From Saxidomus purpurata (Eukaryota; Mollusca; Bivalvia; Venerida; Veneridae): a DNA stretch of 64,000 bases. The stretch spans positions 3,949,357 to 4,013,356 of the forward strand of contig JAFMSR010000019.1 of the NCBI GenBank assembly GCA_022818135.1. Reading direction: 5' to 3'. Below, piece by piece: positions 47,601 through 54,735 of this stretch; the first letter of the stretch is position 1; each line of letters opens with the position of its first letter. A program made the position numbers and the translations under genes. Under the pieces are notes generated by a model. It was not told the DNA's origin. It saw only the letters and a program-made list of their open reading frames with translations, and made no database searches.

Positions 47601-48513
47601 GTACGATAAACCCCGTCCATAAAGAACTCCTTTGGACCATTTAAATGTGTTCCTTATATCCGGAGTGTGTTACATAATTATGTATGCGTTCGAATATAGC
47701 GAAATTTCGGATATAAGGAAAATATTTTCTGAATCCGATTTTATTCTTTATGTATCTAATATATAGAAAATAAGTTCCTTATAATAATCTGGAATTTCGC
47801 TATATCCGGGATCGTTATATACGGAATTTACTATATATATGATTAACAATAACACAATTCCAGGTTTGAAGCAAGATACTGTCTATGAAATAAGACTAAG
47901 GGCGCTGACAGTCAATGGATCTGGCCCGTGGTCGCCATGGCTACAAGAAAAAACCGAGAAGCGAGGTTCGGTACAATTTATAAACATTCTACTTACCTCA
48001 CTTATTTCCCAGCATTATACTTTCCCATAAAATCACTGTTTCCAATACAAAGTTTGTCATGTAAATTGCCGACATTATTATAGGATTGAAATGAACAAGA
48101 AAAAAAATGAAGAAAAATCTCTTAATTTTAGCTAAACTTTTTGACACTGGATTATCATTTGATGAATGTTTTTTCGGCTTTCGAAAGGAGTTAATTAGCG
48201 GGTGTAGAAAGCTTTAAACCTTATATTGTATGGTTGATAATAATGGTGTATGACTTTTGCAAAAAAAACATCTTATTTAATTTGAGGACTTTAACAAAAA
48301 AGTGTTGTTTTCTCTCAGTACCTGTTTTGCCAAAGGTTCCCCAAAACCTGACCACTCTAGTCTCCGACAACAGTATCTCACTCGAGTGGAATCCACCTGA
48401 GCAACATTTCAGTGAGCTTACGGGATATGTGGTTGGATTTGGGCGATTTATACCGGAAGTTTATAGAACAAGTGTCACGAGGGACAAAACTTCCCACACG
48501 TTCAATAATTTAG
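20548..48513 (+). CDS. Long extracellular FN3/Ig gene: signal peptide, eleven FN3, one Ig; 27 exons
   Basis: Exons: 20548-20605, 23024-23147, 24215-24396, 25259-25360, 26091-26219, 27112-27206, 27679-27829, 29085-29144, 29757-29936, 30619-30786, 31013-31177, 31753-31926, 32910-33041, 34591-34689, 35869-36035, 36650-36824, 37351-37574, 37929-38051, 39642-39780, 40700-40813, 41065-41262, 42164-42256, 43106-43298, 45149-45299, 45994-46138, 47864-47965, 48319-48513; about 1,279 codons, phase consistent throughout. Each FN3 is split over two or three exons and is recognised by its Trp strand (LLW, LKW, VSW, LEW) and the later L.P.T.Y.V.V strand. One Ig domain lies after FN3-5. FN3/Ig proteins are usually adhesion molecules or receptor ectodomains. 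Neither a membrane segment nor a cytoplasmic domain was found. The next half-domain, near 50301, is frameshifted. No orthologue is claimed. Confidence 0.83.
21300..21440. repeat. ATC/GAT-rich simple repeat
   Basis: Interrupted ATGATAAT/ATTATCATC triplet stretches in FN3 gene intron 1. Confidence 0.6.
22000..22800. repeat. 17-bp satellite rich in CACGTG (about 46 units)
   Basis: Unit GGTCTCTTAATACACGT, with most copies joining as CACGTGG. It lies in intron 1 of the FN3 gene. Variants (CACGAGG, CACGCGT, CATAATAC) recur in blocks, suggesting higher-order duplication. A short inverted relative lies at 27415-27468. Confidence 0.95.
22852..22877. repeat. Perfect 10-bp hairpin CAGACGACAA...TTGTCGTCTG
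   Basis: Stem CAGACGACAA, loop ATGCAA, stem TTGTCGTCTG, next to the 17-bp satellite. A half copy (GCAGACGACAATGCAATTT) lies near 42656. Confidence 0.7.
23024..23147 (+). CDS. Exon 2: FN3-1, first half
   Basis: Encodes RLPEVTITEVKSVSPKKVTL followed by LWKPTSNQKRGQHEYIIR. Acceptor ttttacag; leaves in phase 2 at gtaaat. Confidence 0.85.
24215..24396 (+). CDS. Exon 3: FN3-1, second half
   Basis: Encodes YKPKGGLYTRTYSKKTDVTL, then LQPDTTYLISVRAVNAKSRG. Classic FN3 L.P.T.Y.V.VRA.N. Donor gtaagt, phase 1. Confidence 0.9.
24800..25177. mobile_element. TTAA-ended MITE, intact copy
   Basis: TTAA borders, start TTAAAGGGCCACTTCC, end TATGTCCCTTTAA, about 380 bp, no ORF. Same family as 6659-8810 and 52310-52702. 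Confidence 0.78.
25259..25360 (+). CDS. Exon 4: FN3-2, first half
   Basis: Encodes ITSNITVEEVNENSVVLKWD and ISRLIENIKGFA. Donor gtaagc, phase 1. Confidence 0.85.
25514..25800 (-). mobile_element. MITE copy with CTGCTCGCTCTCAG end
   Basis: Starts TTAAAGCTGCTCGCTCTCAG at 25514. The interior carries the family's TAACGCTTTACAA and ACAGCACCGCTACA segments in reverse. Right end not recognised. Confidence 0.6.
26091..26219 (+). CDS. Exon 5: FN3-2, second half
   Basis: Encodes EFQVILKNKDKQQKRKTTGY, then ITGLTADTSYAANLYVLLTS. Donor gtaagg, phase 1. Confidence 0.85.
26765..27003 (-). mobile_element. tRNA-derived SINE (minus strand)
   Basis: On the minus strand, GTGGTCCAGTGGTAACGCG (A-box region) and GCAGGTTCAATCCCC (B box) precede a body with an inverted GAGACC motif. 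The head is tRNA-like, but acceptor pairing is absent. Confidence 0.62.
27112..27206 (+). CDS. Exon 6: end of FN3-2, start of FN3-3
   Basis: Encodes GKKIRIGRTKFQTIEVQRTA and PRKLKVKSVTHR. Leaves in phase 0 at gtaagt, matching the next exon. Confidence 0.78.
27415..27468. repeat. Short inverted relative of the 17-bp satellite
   Basis: CCACGTGTATTAAAAGATC followed by TGTATTAAGAGACC and TGTATTAAGAACC: three units of the 22000-22800 satellite, reverse-complemented, in another intron of the same gene. Confidence 0.7.
27679..27829 (+). CDS. Exon 7: FN3-3, middle
   Basis: Encodes SIAVKWKHIKSPSSNDSVTG, then YTLQYKERG. The donor is a weak gtttga, but the join to LLPDAKYSVRV in the next exon is domain- and phase-consistent. 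Confidence 0.8.
29085..29144 (+). CDS. Exon 8: FN3-3, last strands
   Basis: 60-nt exon encoding LLPDAKYSVRVSGQFKNIT. Acceptor ccttcag, donor gtagat, phase 1. Confidence 0.82.
29757..29936 (+). CDS. Exon 9: FN3-4, first half
   Basis: Encodes GPFTDWLRVKTSEFSPETDD, then TSPTSVLLLWKSFTG and a strand ending DSIF. Donor gtaact, phase 1. Confidence 0.82.
30619..30786 (+). CDS. Exon 10: FN3-4, second half
   Basis: Encodes VFEVEGNETSIQIHDLLPQT and KYKVTLTFNGHQPCTYHK. Donor gtatgt, phase 1. Confidence 0.85.
31013..31177 (+). CDS. Exon 11: FN3-5, first half
   Basis: Encodes AKCVEECNTQAANETYIYES, then LQNDTYLVTWQPYTSF and IIYVIRVL. Two Cys near the start. Donor gtatat, phase 1. Confidence 0.8.
31238..31432. 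mobile_element. MITE copy (CCGTTTATAACGAA ends)
   Basis: Begins AATAAACTCCGTTTATAACG and ends with TACGGAGTTTACTGTA. Family of 10395. Confidence 0.6.
31753..31926 (+). CDS. Exon 12: FN3-5, second half
   Basis: Encodes GEPFLNHLSTHLIPDGVRYS, then LRNLNKNKTYTINLQVFSAR. Donor gtatac, phase 1. Confidence 0.83.
32130..32772. repeat. 33-bp satellite, about 18 diverged units
   Basis: Unit around TATCATGTTTGCATGTTCCC plus CGATAGCTCGTGT. 33 is divisible by 3, which explains the open frames of about 130 codons on both strands (RVIMFACSPIA repeats). Intronic. Confidence 0.88.
32910..33041 (+). CDS. Exon 13: acidic linker
   Basis: Encodes DIVDDKTKVETTPPEVGVLW and RPTSIDVVTHREEESLMPEN. Phase fits both neighbours; GVLWRP may be a degenerate FN3 strand. 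Acceptor atgacag, donor gtacgt. Confidence 0.65.
33263..34242. mobile_element. GGTCAAGGTC-rich element bounded by poly-G and poly-C
   Basis: Left end ACAAAAGAAGTGGGGGGGG; right end CCCCCCCCCTTTTGT, inverted. The interior starts with a (GGTC)n run (33301-33342), then decayed repeats of GGGTCAAGGTCCTGTT and T-rich stretches. Related GGTCAAGGTC blocks occur at 50820-51190. Non-coding. Confidence 0.6.
34352..34530 (-). mobile_element. SINE copy (family of 13812), minus strand
   Basis: Reverse complement shows the tRNA-like head, box B GGTTCGAGCCCC, then ACGACCGTACC, CTCGAGAGTGA and the AAGCTTTC tail. Confidence 0.72.
34591..34689 (+). CDS. Exon 14: linker before the Ig domain
   Basis: Encodes AVQDIKEVNLTMISKLYVEE and NWDIENISSTSK. 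Acceptor ttgtgcag, donor gtatag, phase 1. No domain recognised. Confidence 0.68.
34908..35135. mobile_element. MITE copy (CGTATATAACGA ends)
   Basis: Left CTTCGTATATAACGATTC, right GATTCGTTGTATACGGATTT then TACTGTAG. Internal ATCGGGCCCAGAAAA as in 10395. Further partial units continue to 35270. Confidence 0.62.
35475..35820 (+). mobile_element. MITE copy with CTGAGAGCGAGCAGC end
   Basis: The right end ACTGAGAGCGAGCAGCTTTA and interior GCGTTGCAAACGCTTTTG match the intact copy at 49468. The left terminal repeat has decayed. Confidence 0.65.
35869..36035 (+). CDS. Exon 15: Ig domain, first half
   Basis: Encodes TPIVYGENDVEILEGMTLDI and TCSSRGDPYP, the first Ig Cys strand. Leaves in phase 0 at gtatgt. 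Confidence 0.83.
36650..36824 (+). CDS. Exon 16: Ig domain, second half
   Basis: Encodes ISLKNLTFWNSGQYACAAEN, then IAGSDMTVFKISVK: the Y-x-C-x-A-x-N-x-x-G signature of an I-set Ig domain. Acceptor ttgcatag, donor gtaagt. Confidence 0.9.
36895..37145. repeat. Compound ATG/ATC/AAT microsatellite
   Basis: Runs of ATGATGATG on the left and ATCATCATC on the right, repeated twice, form alternating self-complementary blocks. Intronic, directly after Ig exon 16. Confidence 0.9.
37351..37574 (+). CDS. Exon 17: FN3-6
   Basis: Encodes RPPGAVKGLHAKPLTPFEIE and VEWRPPDYKK, then GYQVTVADEY and LQNVLPNTMYG. Nearly a whole FN3; leaves in phase 0 at gtaagt. Confidence 0.9.
37929..38051 (+). CDS. Exon 18: end of FN3-6, start of FN3-7
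   Basis: Encodes IKVAAYHQFSMGVGTDVYVH, then GHPQNVTMTTLNST. Phase 0 at both ends, like exon 24, which also ends in LNST before GTAAGT. Confidence 0.88.
38113..38808. mobile_element. Non-coding interspersed element with GCTCGACTATT ends
   Basis: Left ACAAGAGCTGTCCATAAGAC then GCTCGACTATT; right AATAGTCGAGCT inverted. The interior has three diverged units of about 160 bp (TTTCAAGTCAATTTCATAAG, GTGCATGATAGTAC) and a (GCCGAC)n run at 38735. No ORF. Confidence 0.6.
39040..39600. repeat. Interspersed repeat with internal GTGAAAnTT units
   Basis: Two or three diverged units with CAGTGAAA and TTATTGCCCTTTGA/TTATGGCCCTTTGA. Resembles the tandem units at 51700-52080 and 60830-61395 in style. Non-coding. 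Confidence 0.45.
39642..39780 (+). CDS. Exon 19: FN3-7, middle
   Basis: Encodes VTWLPPREVIERRIHLRAFV, then FLHREVGSKRIEEMQLERMF. Acceptor actatacag, donor gtacag, phase 0 to 1. Confidence 0.85.
40700..40813 (+). CDS. Exon 20: FN3-7, end
   Basis: Encodes LIPDRKYEVQVLAMSEDAQI, then SNTSWVQGNTSRESYMN. Donor gtaaat, phase 1. Confidence 0.86.
41065..41262 (+). CDS. Exon 21: FN3-8, first part
   Basis: Encodes ESIEPPPPNNVFLNLQGGNI and IVSWLPPFPDENILVRGYTI. Acceptor ttattctag, donor gtaagt, phase 1. Confidence 0.88.
41716..42163 (+). repeat. Five tandem partial copies of the exon-22 acceptor region
   Basis: Units of about 82-94 bp. The later ones hold acceptor TTATTTTACAG, the first 50-60 bases of exon 22 (GGTATTTTATACAGGATATC, GCGCAAAATAGAGCGGGTAC) and an ACTCGAGTAATATTC tail. 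None has a recognisable donor. The true exon follows at 42164. Confidence 0.9.
42164..42256 (+). CDS. Exon 22: FN3-8, end (last of six tandem junction copies)
   Basis: Encodes EMGILYRISVRAQNRAGTSI, then DHSEELKVPVE. This is the only copy that continues into a unique 3' half and donor gtaaat; five partial copies precede it (41716-42163). Confidence 0.84.
43106..43298 (+). CDS. Exon 23: FN3-9, first part
   Basis: Encodes VTQEPVQNFQGRALSSTKLE, then LTWDQPQSGVFSRFVLSY. Leaves in phase 2 at gtgagt. Confidence 0.86.
43611..43839. mobile_element. MITE with CACTGTAAATCA ends
   Basis: ACTGTAAATCA at 43613 and TGATTTACAGT near 43838 are inverted. The interior is rich in TTCGCGAATT-like motifs, also seen at 40985-41050 and 42475-42535. 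Confidence 0.6.
44168..44298. repeat. Three tandem 43-bp units, each a perfect hairpin
   Basis: Unit ATTAGAGACATGAACTTTTC plus ATGTCTTTAGAAATCAAAGT plus TCT. AGACATGAA CTT TTCATGTCT is a 9-bp perfect stem with a 3-nt loop. The first unit is slightly diverged at its left edge. Confidence 0.88.
45044..45148 (+). repeat. Tandem duplication of the exon-24 acceptor
   Basis: TTTCATCGCATCAAACAC through TTCTGTTCTATTTTTAGATC is present twice, about 50 bp apart. Each copy ends in the same ctatttttag|atcatt acceptor; only the second leads into open frame. Confidence 0.85.
45149..45299 (+). CDS. Exon 24: end of FN3-9, start of FN3-10
   Basis: Acceptor ctatttttag gives phase 2 continuity: SLQAFTGYVFYITPYLKDMR, then VVTLTDKPSLPPTNISLSVL and NST. 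An identical acceptor lies 50 bp upstream in a duplicated block. Confidence 0.83.
45403..45475 (+). repeat. Decayed copy of the exon-25 acceptor and exon start
   Basis: ATTCGATCCTGTGAGTTTTT, tttttag, then ACGATCTTTATAAAATG. It matches the true junction at 45960-46010 (ATTCGATCATGTGAGTTTTT, ttttcag, ACGATTTTTATAAAATG). Confidence 0.8.
45994..46138 (+). CDS. Exon 25: FN3-10, middle
   Basis: Encodes TIFIKCSPPETGKNGPIIQY and RVAYRDSHF. Cys replaces the usual FN3 Trp. A damaged copy of this acceptor and exon start lies at 45403-45475. Confidence 0.83.
46826..47072. mobile_element. MITE copy (family of 4623)
   Basis: CCAAGAAAAATGTCTTACCG, ATATAGCGCAGTATTTT and final GTGATCCAGGGATTTTAAG match the 4623-5018 element. 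Confidence 0.6.
47385..47487 (-). mobile_element. tRNA-derived SINE head (minus strand)
   Basis: On the minus strand, GTAGCTTACGGGTAGAGTGA and GAGTTCGAATCCAGGAAG act as A- and B-box-like motifs. Not a complete tRNA fold. Confidence 0.5.
47605..47836. mobile_element. MITE copy (family of 10395)
   Basis: GATAAACCCCGTCCATAAAG at the left; CGTTATATACGGAATTTACT at the right. Lies just upstream of exon 26. Confidence 0.6.
47864..47965 (+). CDS. Exon 26: FN3-10, end
   Basis: Encodes LKQDTVYEIRLRALTVNGSG, then PWSPWLQEKTEKR. The donor gttcgg is weak but required by phase. Confidence 0.82.
48319..48513 (+). CDS. Exon 27: FN3-11, first part
   Basis: Encodes PVLPKVPQNLTTLVSDNSIS, then LEWNPPEQHFSELTGYVVGF and a strand ending HTFNNL. 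Donor gtaatg, phase 1. Confidence 0.88.
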
Positions 48514-50300
48514 GTAATGGCTTAGTAGGCGTTTACATTCTAATGGTAAACTCATGTGTGACTTTTAAAGTTTCTCTGCATCAAACTTCTGATCTTAATA
48601 AAAAGACTTTTATTTCCAGTCTTAAAATTCCATTAAAATCTAGCATATCTTAATATTCAATACATGGACTGGAAAGAAATTAAGGTGCCGAATAATGCAT
48701 GATGCACATTTTTACATTGTAATGGCATAATTTACCGAAATTATGTATTCTTTAGGGATTGCCCGGTTGCATTTTACCAATAACGCTGCTAGCGCAAAGT
48801 AATCTTGTCTTTAAAATAGCGAAAAGTTTAGATCAATCCATGATTTACACTGCTCAGTTCTCGGTCATTCCATTTCCACTGAACGTACATATGAACAAAT
48901 TATTGCGTTGCCCTAACTAAAAAAGATAAACCATTTTTATTTTAGAGATATATAACAGGAAAAGGGTTACAAAACTAGGTGATCGTTAAGTTCTATCTAT
49001 ACTCTAATTGCATGACCAATGCGGGTGCACAGAGATCACCGTCAATTAATCCTGTCTGCACGTATTTAACGAGTTTATCAATAAATTGCATTAGCAGACA
49101 AAAAACGCGGCATATGCTAATAGATATGAAATAAGACGCTTTTAGCTTCAGAAATTTCTGCCGGTGTACAGACAGTGCATCGCCCACGGATTTTGTTTAA
49201 AAAATGCAATTAATCCAAAAACGACCTTAATGTCGATTAATAAATAGGAGGTACTTATATGAATTGACAAATCGATAAGCAATTTAGACATATAGCTGTA
49301 AGAAGAAAAGATGTACAACAAACTACAAAGACATAAAGCGTTACAAATTCTTTTAAATTTAGTGTAGTTTCAAATTATTTTAAGTAGATATTAGAATGTT
49401 TTTGTGTAAATTTTCTTGTATTATATTACTGTGAAGTGTGAAATATGTATGAAGTAAGCCACTCTCATGAAAGCTGCCCGCTCTCAGATTTTGGTAAAAA
49501 AGATAAAGTTCTTCAAACTGGATGTAAATCATGTATTTTAGAACATATGTAACAAGCCGAGGGCCCAAAAACCCCCAAGATCCATTCAGTGAAAAGTATA
49601 CTCAACCCTGGATGGGTCTCTGTGCCTTATATATTACTACCCTAATCCCCATCACATGTACATGGGTTTTAAATTTGCATATTATCATCATATGCGACCG
49701 AACGTTTTCACTACGTTCACCGATCGTTACACATATACAATGTCATGCAGTCATATAAAAATCCTGTAAAAATTCCGGTCACGTATATCTCTTATATGCT
49801 ACCAAATTCGAAAGCGTTGCAAACGGTTTTGAAGAAACATATAATGTACATTTAGCGGTGCCTTGTAACCGACATTTTAAATCGATTTCTTCAAATTCCT
49901 ACCTAGATTTTGCTTATCTTTTGATTCTAGCCTTTAGTTTTATATTTATGGATAAGAATGTCAATTTTATAAATCTTTTTTTCAGCGGTAACTGAGAGCG
50001 AGCAACTTTACTGCGCTAGCCCTAATACCTTGTAGTAGGAATAATTTAATAACTCTGTAACCAAAATAATATCACCTTTATTATCAATCACGATGCATTA
50101 TCAAATTGAATATATTAACTCAACAATAGTTCATCTTATACAAAAAAACTAAGGGAATAAGAACCTTACATCGCTTTGTGTTTAGAAATTATGTAAAAAA
50201 TGTACAAAGAGAAAAATACGTTACATTAATTTTGATAAAATTACAGTAACGTATTGTAACGTATGTTCCACGTTTCTACCTATTGTTACTTACATTACAG
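48514..50300. other. Intron 27 of the FN3 gene
   Basis: No exon seen. Holds old unclassified sequence and the MITE at 49468-50010. Confidence 0.45.
49468..50010. mobile_element. Intact MITE, CTGCCCGCTCTCAG...CTGAGAGCGAGCA
   Basis: Left TGAAAGCTGCCCGCTCTCAG, right ACTGAGAGCGAGCAACTTTA. Interior GCGTTGCAAACGGTTTTG and TAGCGGTGCCTTGTAACCGA. The family has at least seven copies here. No ORF; non-autonomous. Confidence 0.75.
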
Positions 50301-50370
50301 ATCCAGAGACGTGTATATGGTAAGCGTTCGATCATTCAATCAACGATTTCGGGGAGAGGGCAGAAGTGTT
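50301..50370 (+). pseudogene. Frameshifted FN3-11 second half (exon 28 or decayed exon)
   Basis: After acceptor ttacattacag the phase expected from exon 27 reads DPETCIW and stops at TAA (50321). The other frame reads YMVSVRSFNQRFRGEGRS, a clear FN3 end strand. The two halves are offset by a duplicated GT (gtgt at 50311-50314). It may be a real inactivating indel, a polymorphism, a base error, or a 19-nt micro-exon ending at donor gtaagc (50320). The gene's true end is therefore unknown. Confidence 0.55.
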
Positions 50371-50459
50371 TGTTTTTGTGAAAACAAAAAAAAAATTTTC
50401 CCCATTTTGAAAAGTGTTTTGACATATATTACGACTTTGCAACCATATAGTTCATCTTA

Positions 50460-50635
50460 AGTAAACCGAAAATCCTCTGGATATTGAAGATCGGATATAA
50501 GGAACATTTTTTCCCTGCCCGATGTTTTTTTTTCTTTGTATACTTTATATATGAAAATGTTACATGGATATAACAAATTCCGGATTAAAGGAACAAACTT
50601 GTCCCAAGGAAATCGTTATAAACGAAGTTTTTATA
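50460..50635. mobile_element. MITE fragment (family of 10395)
   Basis: ATATAAGGAACATTTTTTCC and ATAACAAATTCCGGATT correspond to the interior and right half of the 10395 family. Confidence 0.45.
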
Positions 50636-50639
50636 CCCA

Positions 50640-51435
50640 GGTAGCGTATTGTAACGTACTGTCTGACCGTCTGTCTCCGTCCGTCTGTCTGTCCGTCCGT
50701 GCTCCCCACTTACAGATCCGTGTCCGGACTGTAATTTTGTCATGCTTTGAAGCATTTTACAATGACTTGGCACAGTGCAGCACATCAAGAGAGTGTCGCG
50801 TGCAAGACCCACGTCCCTAGTCAAAGGTCAAGGTCATACTTAGAGTTTGAAGGTAATCGATTCTCTCTATATAAGCTATATGCACACATTGTGTCGGACT
50901 GTAACTTTGTCATGCCTTGAAGGATTTTAAAATAATTTGGCACCAATTTCTAGAATAAGACGACGTGTCGCGTGCACAACCCACATCTCTACCAAGGTCA
51001 AGTCACACTTAGCGTTTATAGGTAATGGACTCCTGTATATATGCATACATTTGTATCCGGACTATAACTTTATTATGCTTTGAAGGATTTTAAAATAACT
51101 GTGCACAAATGTCTAGCACATCAAGGGGATGTCTTCGCATGCAAGACCCAATCCCACCATTCCTCAAAGGTCAAGGTCACACTTAGTCTTTAAAGTAATG
51201 GAATACTGTATGCATGATTACTGTCATGCATGGAAGGATTTTAAAATTACATAGCACATTTATTGAGCACATGGAGAGGACACAGACTGTGAGGCACCTC
51301 TTTCGGGGGCATTCGTCACTTGGGAGGGACAGCTCTTGTTGTATTTTAAAATCGAAACTGTGTAAAAAATCTTGCCATGTAACGATAGAAATAACAACTG
51401 TGACATTTTTCAGTGATATACTAGGCACATAATGC
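50640..51435. repeat. Tandem units of about 165 bp (4 diverged copies)
   Basis: CGGACTGTAATTTTGTCATG / GAAGGATTTTAAAAT recurs near 50728, 50901, 51058 and 51230, with CAAAGGTCAAGGTCACACTT between. Starts with a (GTCC/GTCT)n run. Non-coding. Confidence 0.7.
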
Positions 51436-51689
51436 CTGCAGTTATCTCATACATAGTGAAGAACACCTATTGGATGGTTGCGAGTTTTTGATGACGCAAA
51501 AAGGATGTTGTGTCATTAAAACATATCATAACATAACATTAAAACGCAATTTATAACGTCGGTTAATTGTAACGTTACGTCATACATGACGTTAAATGTA
51601 CATATTGAAAGATTAGCCTAAATTAGATTTTTGTCTTTGTAAGGAATGACTTCACTTTTTGTGTTGCCTTTTCGGAGAAAAGTCAATAC

Positions 51690-52085
51690 GTAGGGATCGA
51701 TTTGTCTGTCAGTCCGTCACAAAAAACTTAACGTTGCGATTTCTTCATCAAACTTTACAGTTGTATTGCTTATGACAAAAACGGTTGTGAGGCCAACACA
51801 TTTTGTAGCTCAAAGTCACATTTGACAGAGTAATGCCCATTTTTGTACTTACTTTTAGTCACGAAAGCTTAACGTCGGCTATAACTGCCATTTCTAAAGA
51901 TTTCTTCATCAAACTTTCACATTGCATTGCTTAGAACAAAAGGGTCATGATGCCGCCTAATTTTGGATTTCAAGGTCATATTTAACAGAGTAATGCCCCT
52001 TTTTGTAATTTTGTCATGAACATTTTTGGTTATTCTGAAAAAATGTAAGAGGGCGACACAAGTGTTCTACTGAACGCCCATCTAG
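51690..52085. repeat. Two diverged units of about 165 bp
   Basis: GATTTCTTCATCAAACTTT and CAGAGTAATGCCC.TTTTTGT occur twice. Looks like the inner part of a larger interspersed repeat. Confidence 0.65.
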
Positions 52086-52309
52086 TTTGTATAGAACAGC
52101 GATTAGTGTACCTTAAATGTTTAATTTCATCCAGTGTATAAAATATTTCGACGTTTACAGCATAATAAATGTAATTTGCAAAATTCAAATTCGTGGGAAT
52201 AAATTTATTTTTTGGAATTTAAAAAATAAAATAAAATTCACTGGTACTTTAATTCGTGAAATTCTTTTTCATATAGAGTACATATTAGACTAGTGTAATG
52301 CCGGGCGGG

Positions 52310-52702
52310 TTAAAGGGACACTCCCTACATCTAGCAGATTATATTCTCGAAACATAGATTATGTGTTCAATGAACGTAATATGATAAATATATACAATTT
52401 CAAAGAAAACCCTATGGCGAAAATGCCTAATTTTACTACAATTAACCAATATAGAGGCTTTCTGTAATAAATCGCACTCACCCACTAATTGTACCACAAC
52501 TCTACATAGATTATTGAATGGTATACGGTACTGCAGTATATTTCAAACCCTGATTTTATCGATAATGACTGGGAATGCATAGCTGAAACTTTTAGGTTAA
52601 GTTATAAATTATAATTATAACTTATAATACTTCCAAAGTTTCTATTATATATGTTTTGGAGATTATTTAGTTTCACATCAGTTAGAGGGTATGTCTCTTT
52701 AA
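52310..52702. mobile_element. TTAA-ended MITE, intact copy
   Basis: TTAAAGGGACACTCCCTACA at the left; GGTATGTCTCTTTAA at the right; TTAA borders; 393 bp. Confidence 0.8.
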
Positions 52703-52834
52703 AGTTTCAATCTTAAATTTTCGTTACTCATTACAACTAAGAAAGCAACGGAATTGTATACCCCACGAAAATAGAAGTACGTTAGGTATAAAACCTTGGA
52801 GACAAAAATCTAAGAGAGTGTGGTACCATTTATT

Positions 52835-53205
52835 TTTAAAGCAGCTTGCTCTCAGATTTTGGTGAAAAAATAAAGTTCTTCAAAACCTCTGTAAAGAACA
52901 TTTTTTAGAACGAACAGTCAAATAATTAAATGATTAGGTCCCAGTACAAATTCCTGTTAATTAAATCTGTAAATTTAAAATTGTAAGCTGCCAAATTATA
53001 AAGTGGTATAAACGCCCTTGAAACCAAAATTATATCCATATAGCACAGCGGTGCCGTTAAACCAAACCTACATACATTTTAAAAGGATTTTTGCAAATGC
53101 ACTTGCGATGTTGTTTCAAGCACTTACTTTAACATTTTATGATTTACTGTATCATTATTTTACTAAATAATTGTTTCAACAGAAACTGTGAGCGAGCAAC
53201 TTTAA
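52835..53205. mobile_element. MITE copy, CTTGCTCTCAG...CTGTGAGCGAGCA
   Basis: Both inverted ends present; about 370 bp; interior ATAGCACAGCGGTGCCGTTA. Family of 49468. Confidence 0.75.
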
Positions 53206-53453
53206 TGTGATTTATAAAAGGTATGTGATTACTTACTTATTTGCTTTACATAGGGTAATTTTCCTGTAACTAAAATTTTAAAACTTGATTGAATCTGGTA
53301 GACATTATATTTAATGTATTTACGAATTTTAATTTGCAAAAGGAGAATTTTCTAATTACCTCTCTCTGCTAAATCTTTTGCAATATTTTTGAAATTTGGC
53401 ATAAGGTGAATGCATGAAAAACACTGAACATTAAATCAACGACAATATTTGGT

Positions 53454-53822
53454 TTAAAGCTGCTCGCTCTCAGATTTTGGTAAAAACAATTAATATGTTC
53501 TCCAATCTCTTTGAAAATAACATATTTTAAAACGAATGAGCAAATAAAAAAGGTTACAGCATAAATTCATATCGAATTCATCTGTATATTTGAAATTGTA
53601 CGATACCAAATAATAAAGCGTTACAAACGCTTTTGAACACCCTTATATAACCATATAACGTAGCGGTGCTGTTAAACCAACATTTTCAGTGGGTTTTTGC
53701 AAATTGCTACCTAGATTTGTTCTTTCGTTGTTGGTTCTAGCATTAACTTTTACAATTTATGCTTGAAAATTATTTTCGATAAATTAATTTTTTAACCTGA
53801 AACTGTGAGCGAGCAGCTTTTA
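53454..53822. mobile_element. MITE copy, CTGCTCGCTCTCAG...CTGTGAGCGAGCAGC
   Basis: Both inverted ends present; interior GCGTTACAAACGCTTTTG and GTAGCGGTGCTGTTAAACC. About 250 bp from the previous copy, same orientation. Confidence 0.78.
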
Positions 53823-54584
53823 AGATTATTTTATTGATAAATCACATAAACTACATACTATTACATAACTGCAAAGGATTGAGTAGAAAGCTCTAGGCTT
53901 ATTTGTAAACTCTCTCCTAACCGAGATTATTTAACAATTAACACAGTATGTTATTGTTTTGAAAACAGGATGTAAGAAATTAAAAAAATCAATAAAATTT
54001 TTGCTTATTATGTGAGACTCGTTGAATAAAGTTTTAGTTAAGTGTTCTGTTAATTGCATATTTGCAACGACATATTTAGGTTTTATAAGGTACACTGAAT
54101 TTGGTTTGCGACTATGTAAGGTTTTTACATACATTTAGACTATATATATCAAAACTACTTCATGCTCACTCCTTGTTTCACGCCTATCGTGTTATGAAAA
54201 TTGTTCTGATTGGGTGTCAGTGGTCGCAAAAAAGAATCAGCCAATCAGAAACGATGTTGCAACCCATAACCGGGCCTTTGTAGGTATGGAATATTTGGTG
54301 ATTTCTATGAAATACGTAAATTATGATAAACTAGTGTAGGTTGAATAAGGTCCAAAAAGATAGGGTGGTCTGAATGCAAAGCTTGCAGTACAAAATGAAT
54401 GCAATAATGACCTGAAATGACGAGAAAAAATGTTGATTGCTTTTCTTTGATTAAAATTACATGCCAGTATTTTGAATCTAAAAATTCATTCCACATATTG
54501 CGGAGCTGAAAAAGTGACGAATAAAGATAAGGAATCCCGAATGTTTACGCATCGTGTTAAAGCATGTCAAGGAACGTTGTTGTT

Positions 54585-54735
54585 GTAGGAGTTAAACGCC
54601 CGTTCAAACCATTTTTGGTCAAATTCACAGGCGGGCGGTAAACCTAACCATCGTTCATGGGACGAACCAGTATAAAATCCCTTTCCTCCGTAAGAATCTG
54701 CCAACTTTAACACATTAAGACATTGTAGACAGCAG
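54585..54735 (-). mobile_element. SINE fragment (family of 19193), minus strand
   Basis: GGCGGGCGGTAAACCTAACC and ATCGTTCATGGGACGAACCA are the reverse complement of the 19193 SINE body. Confidence 0.6.
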
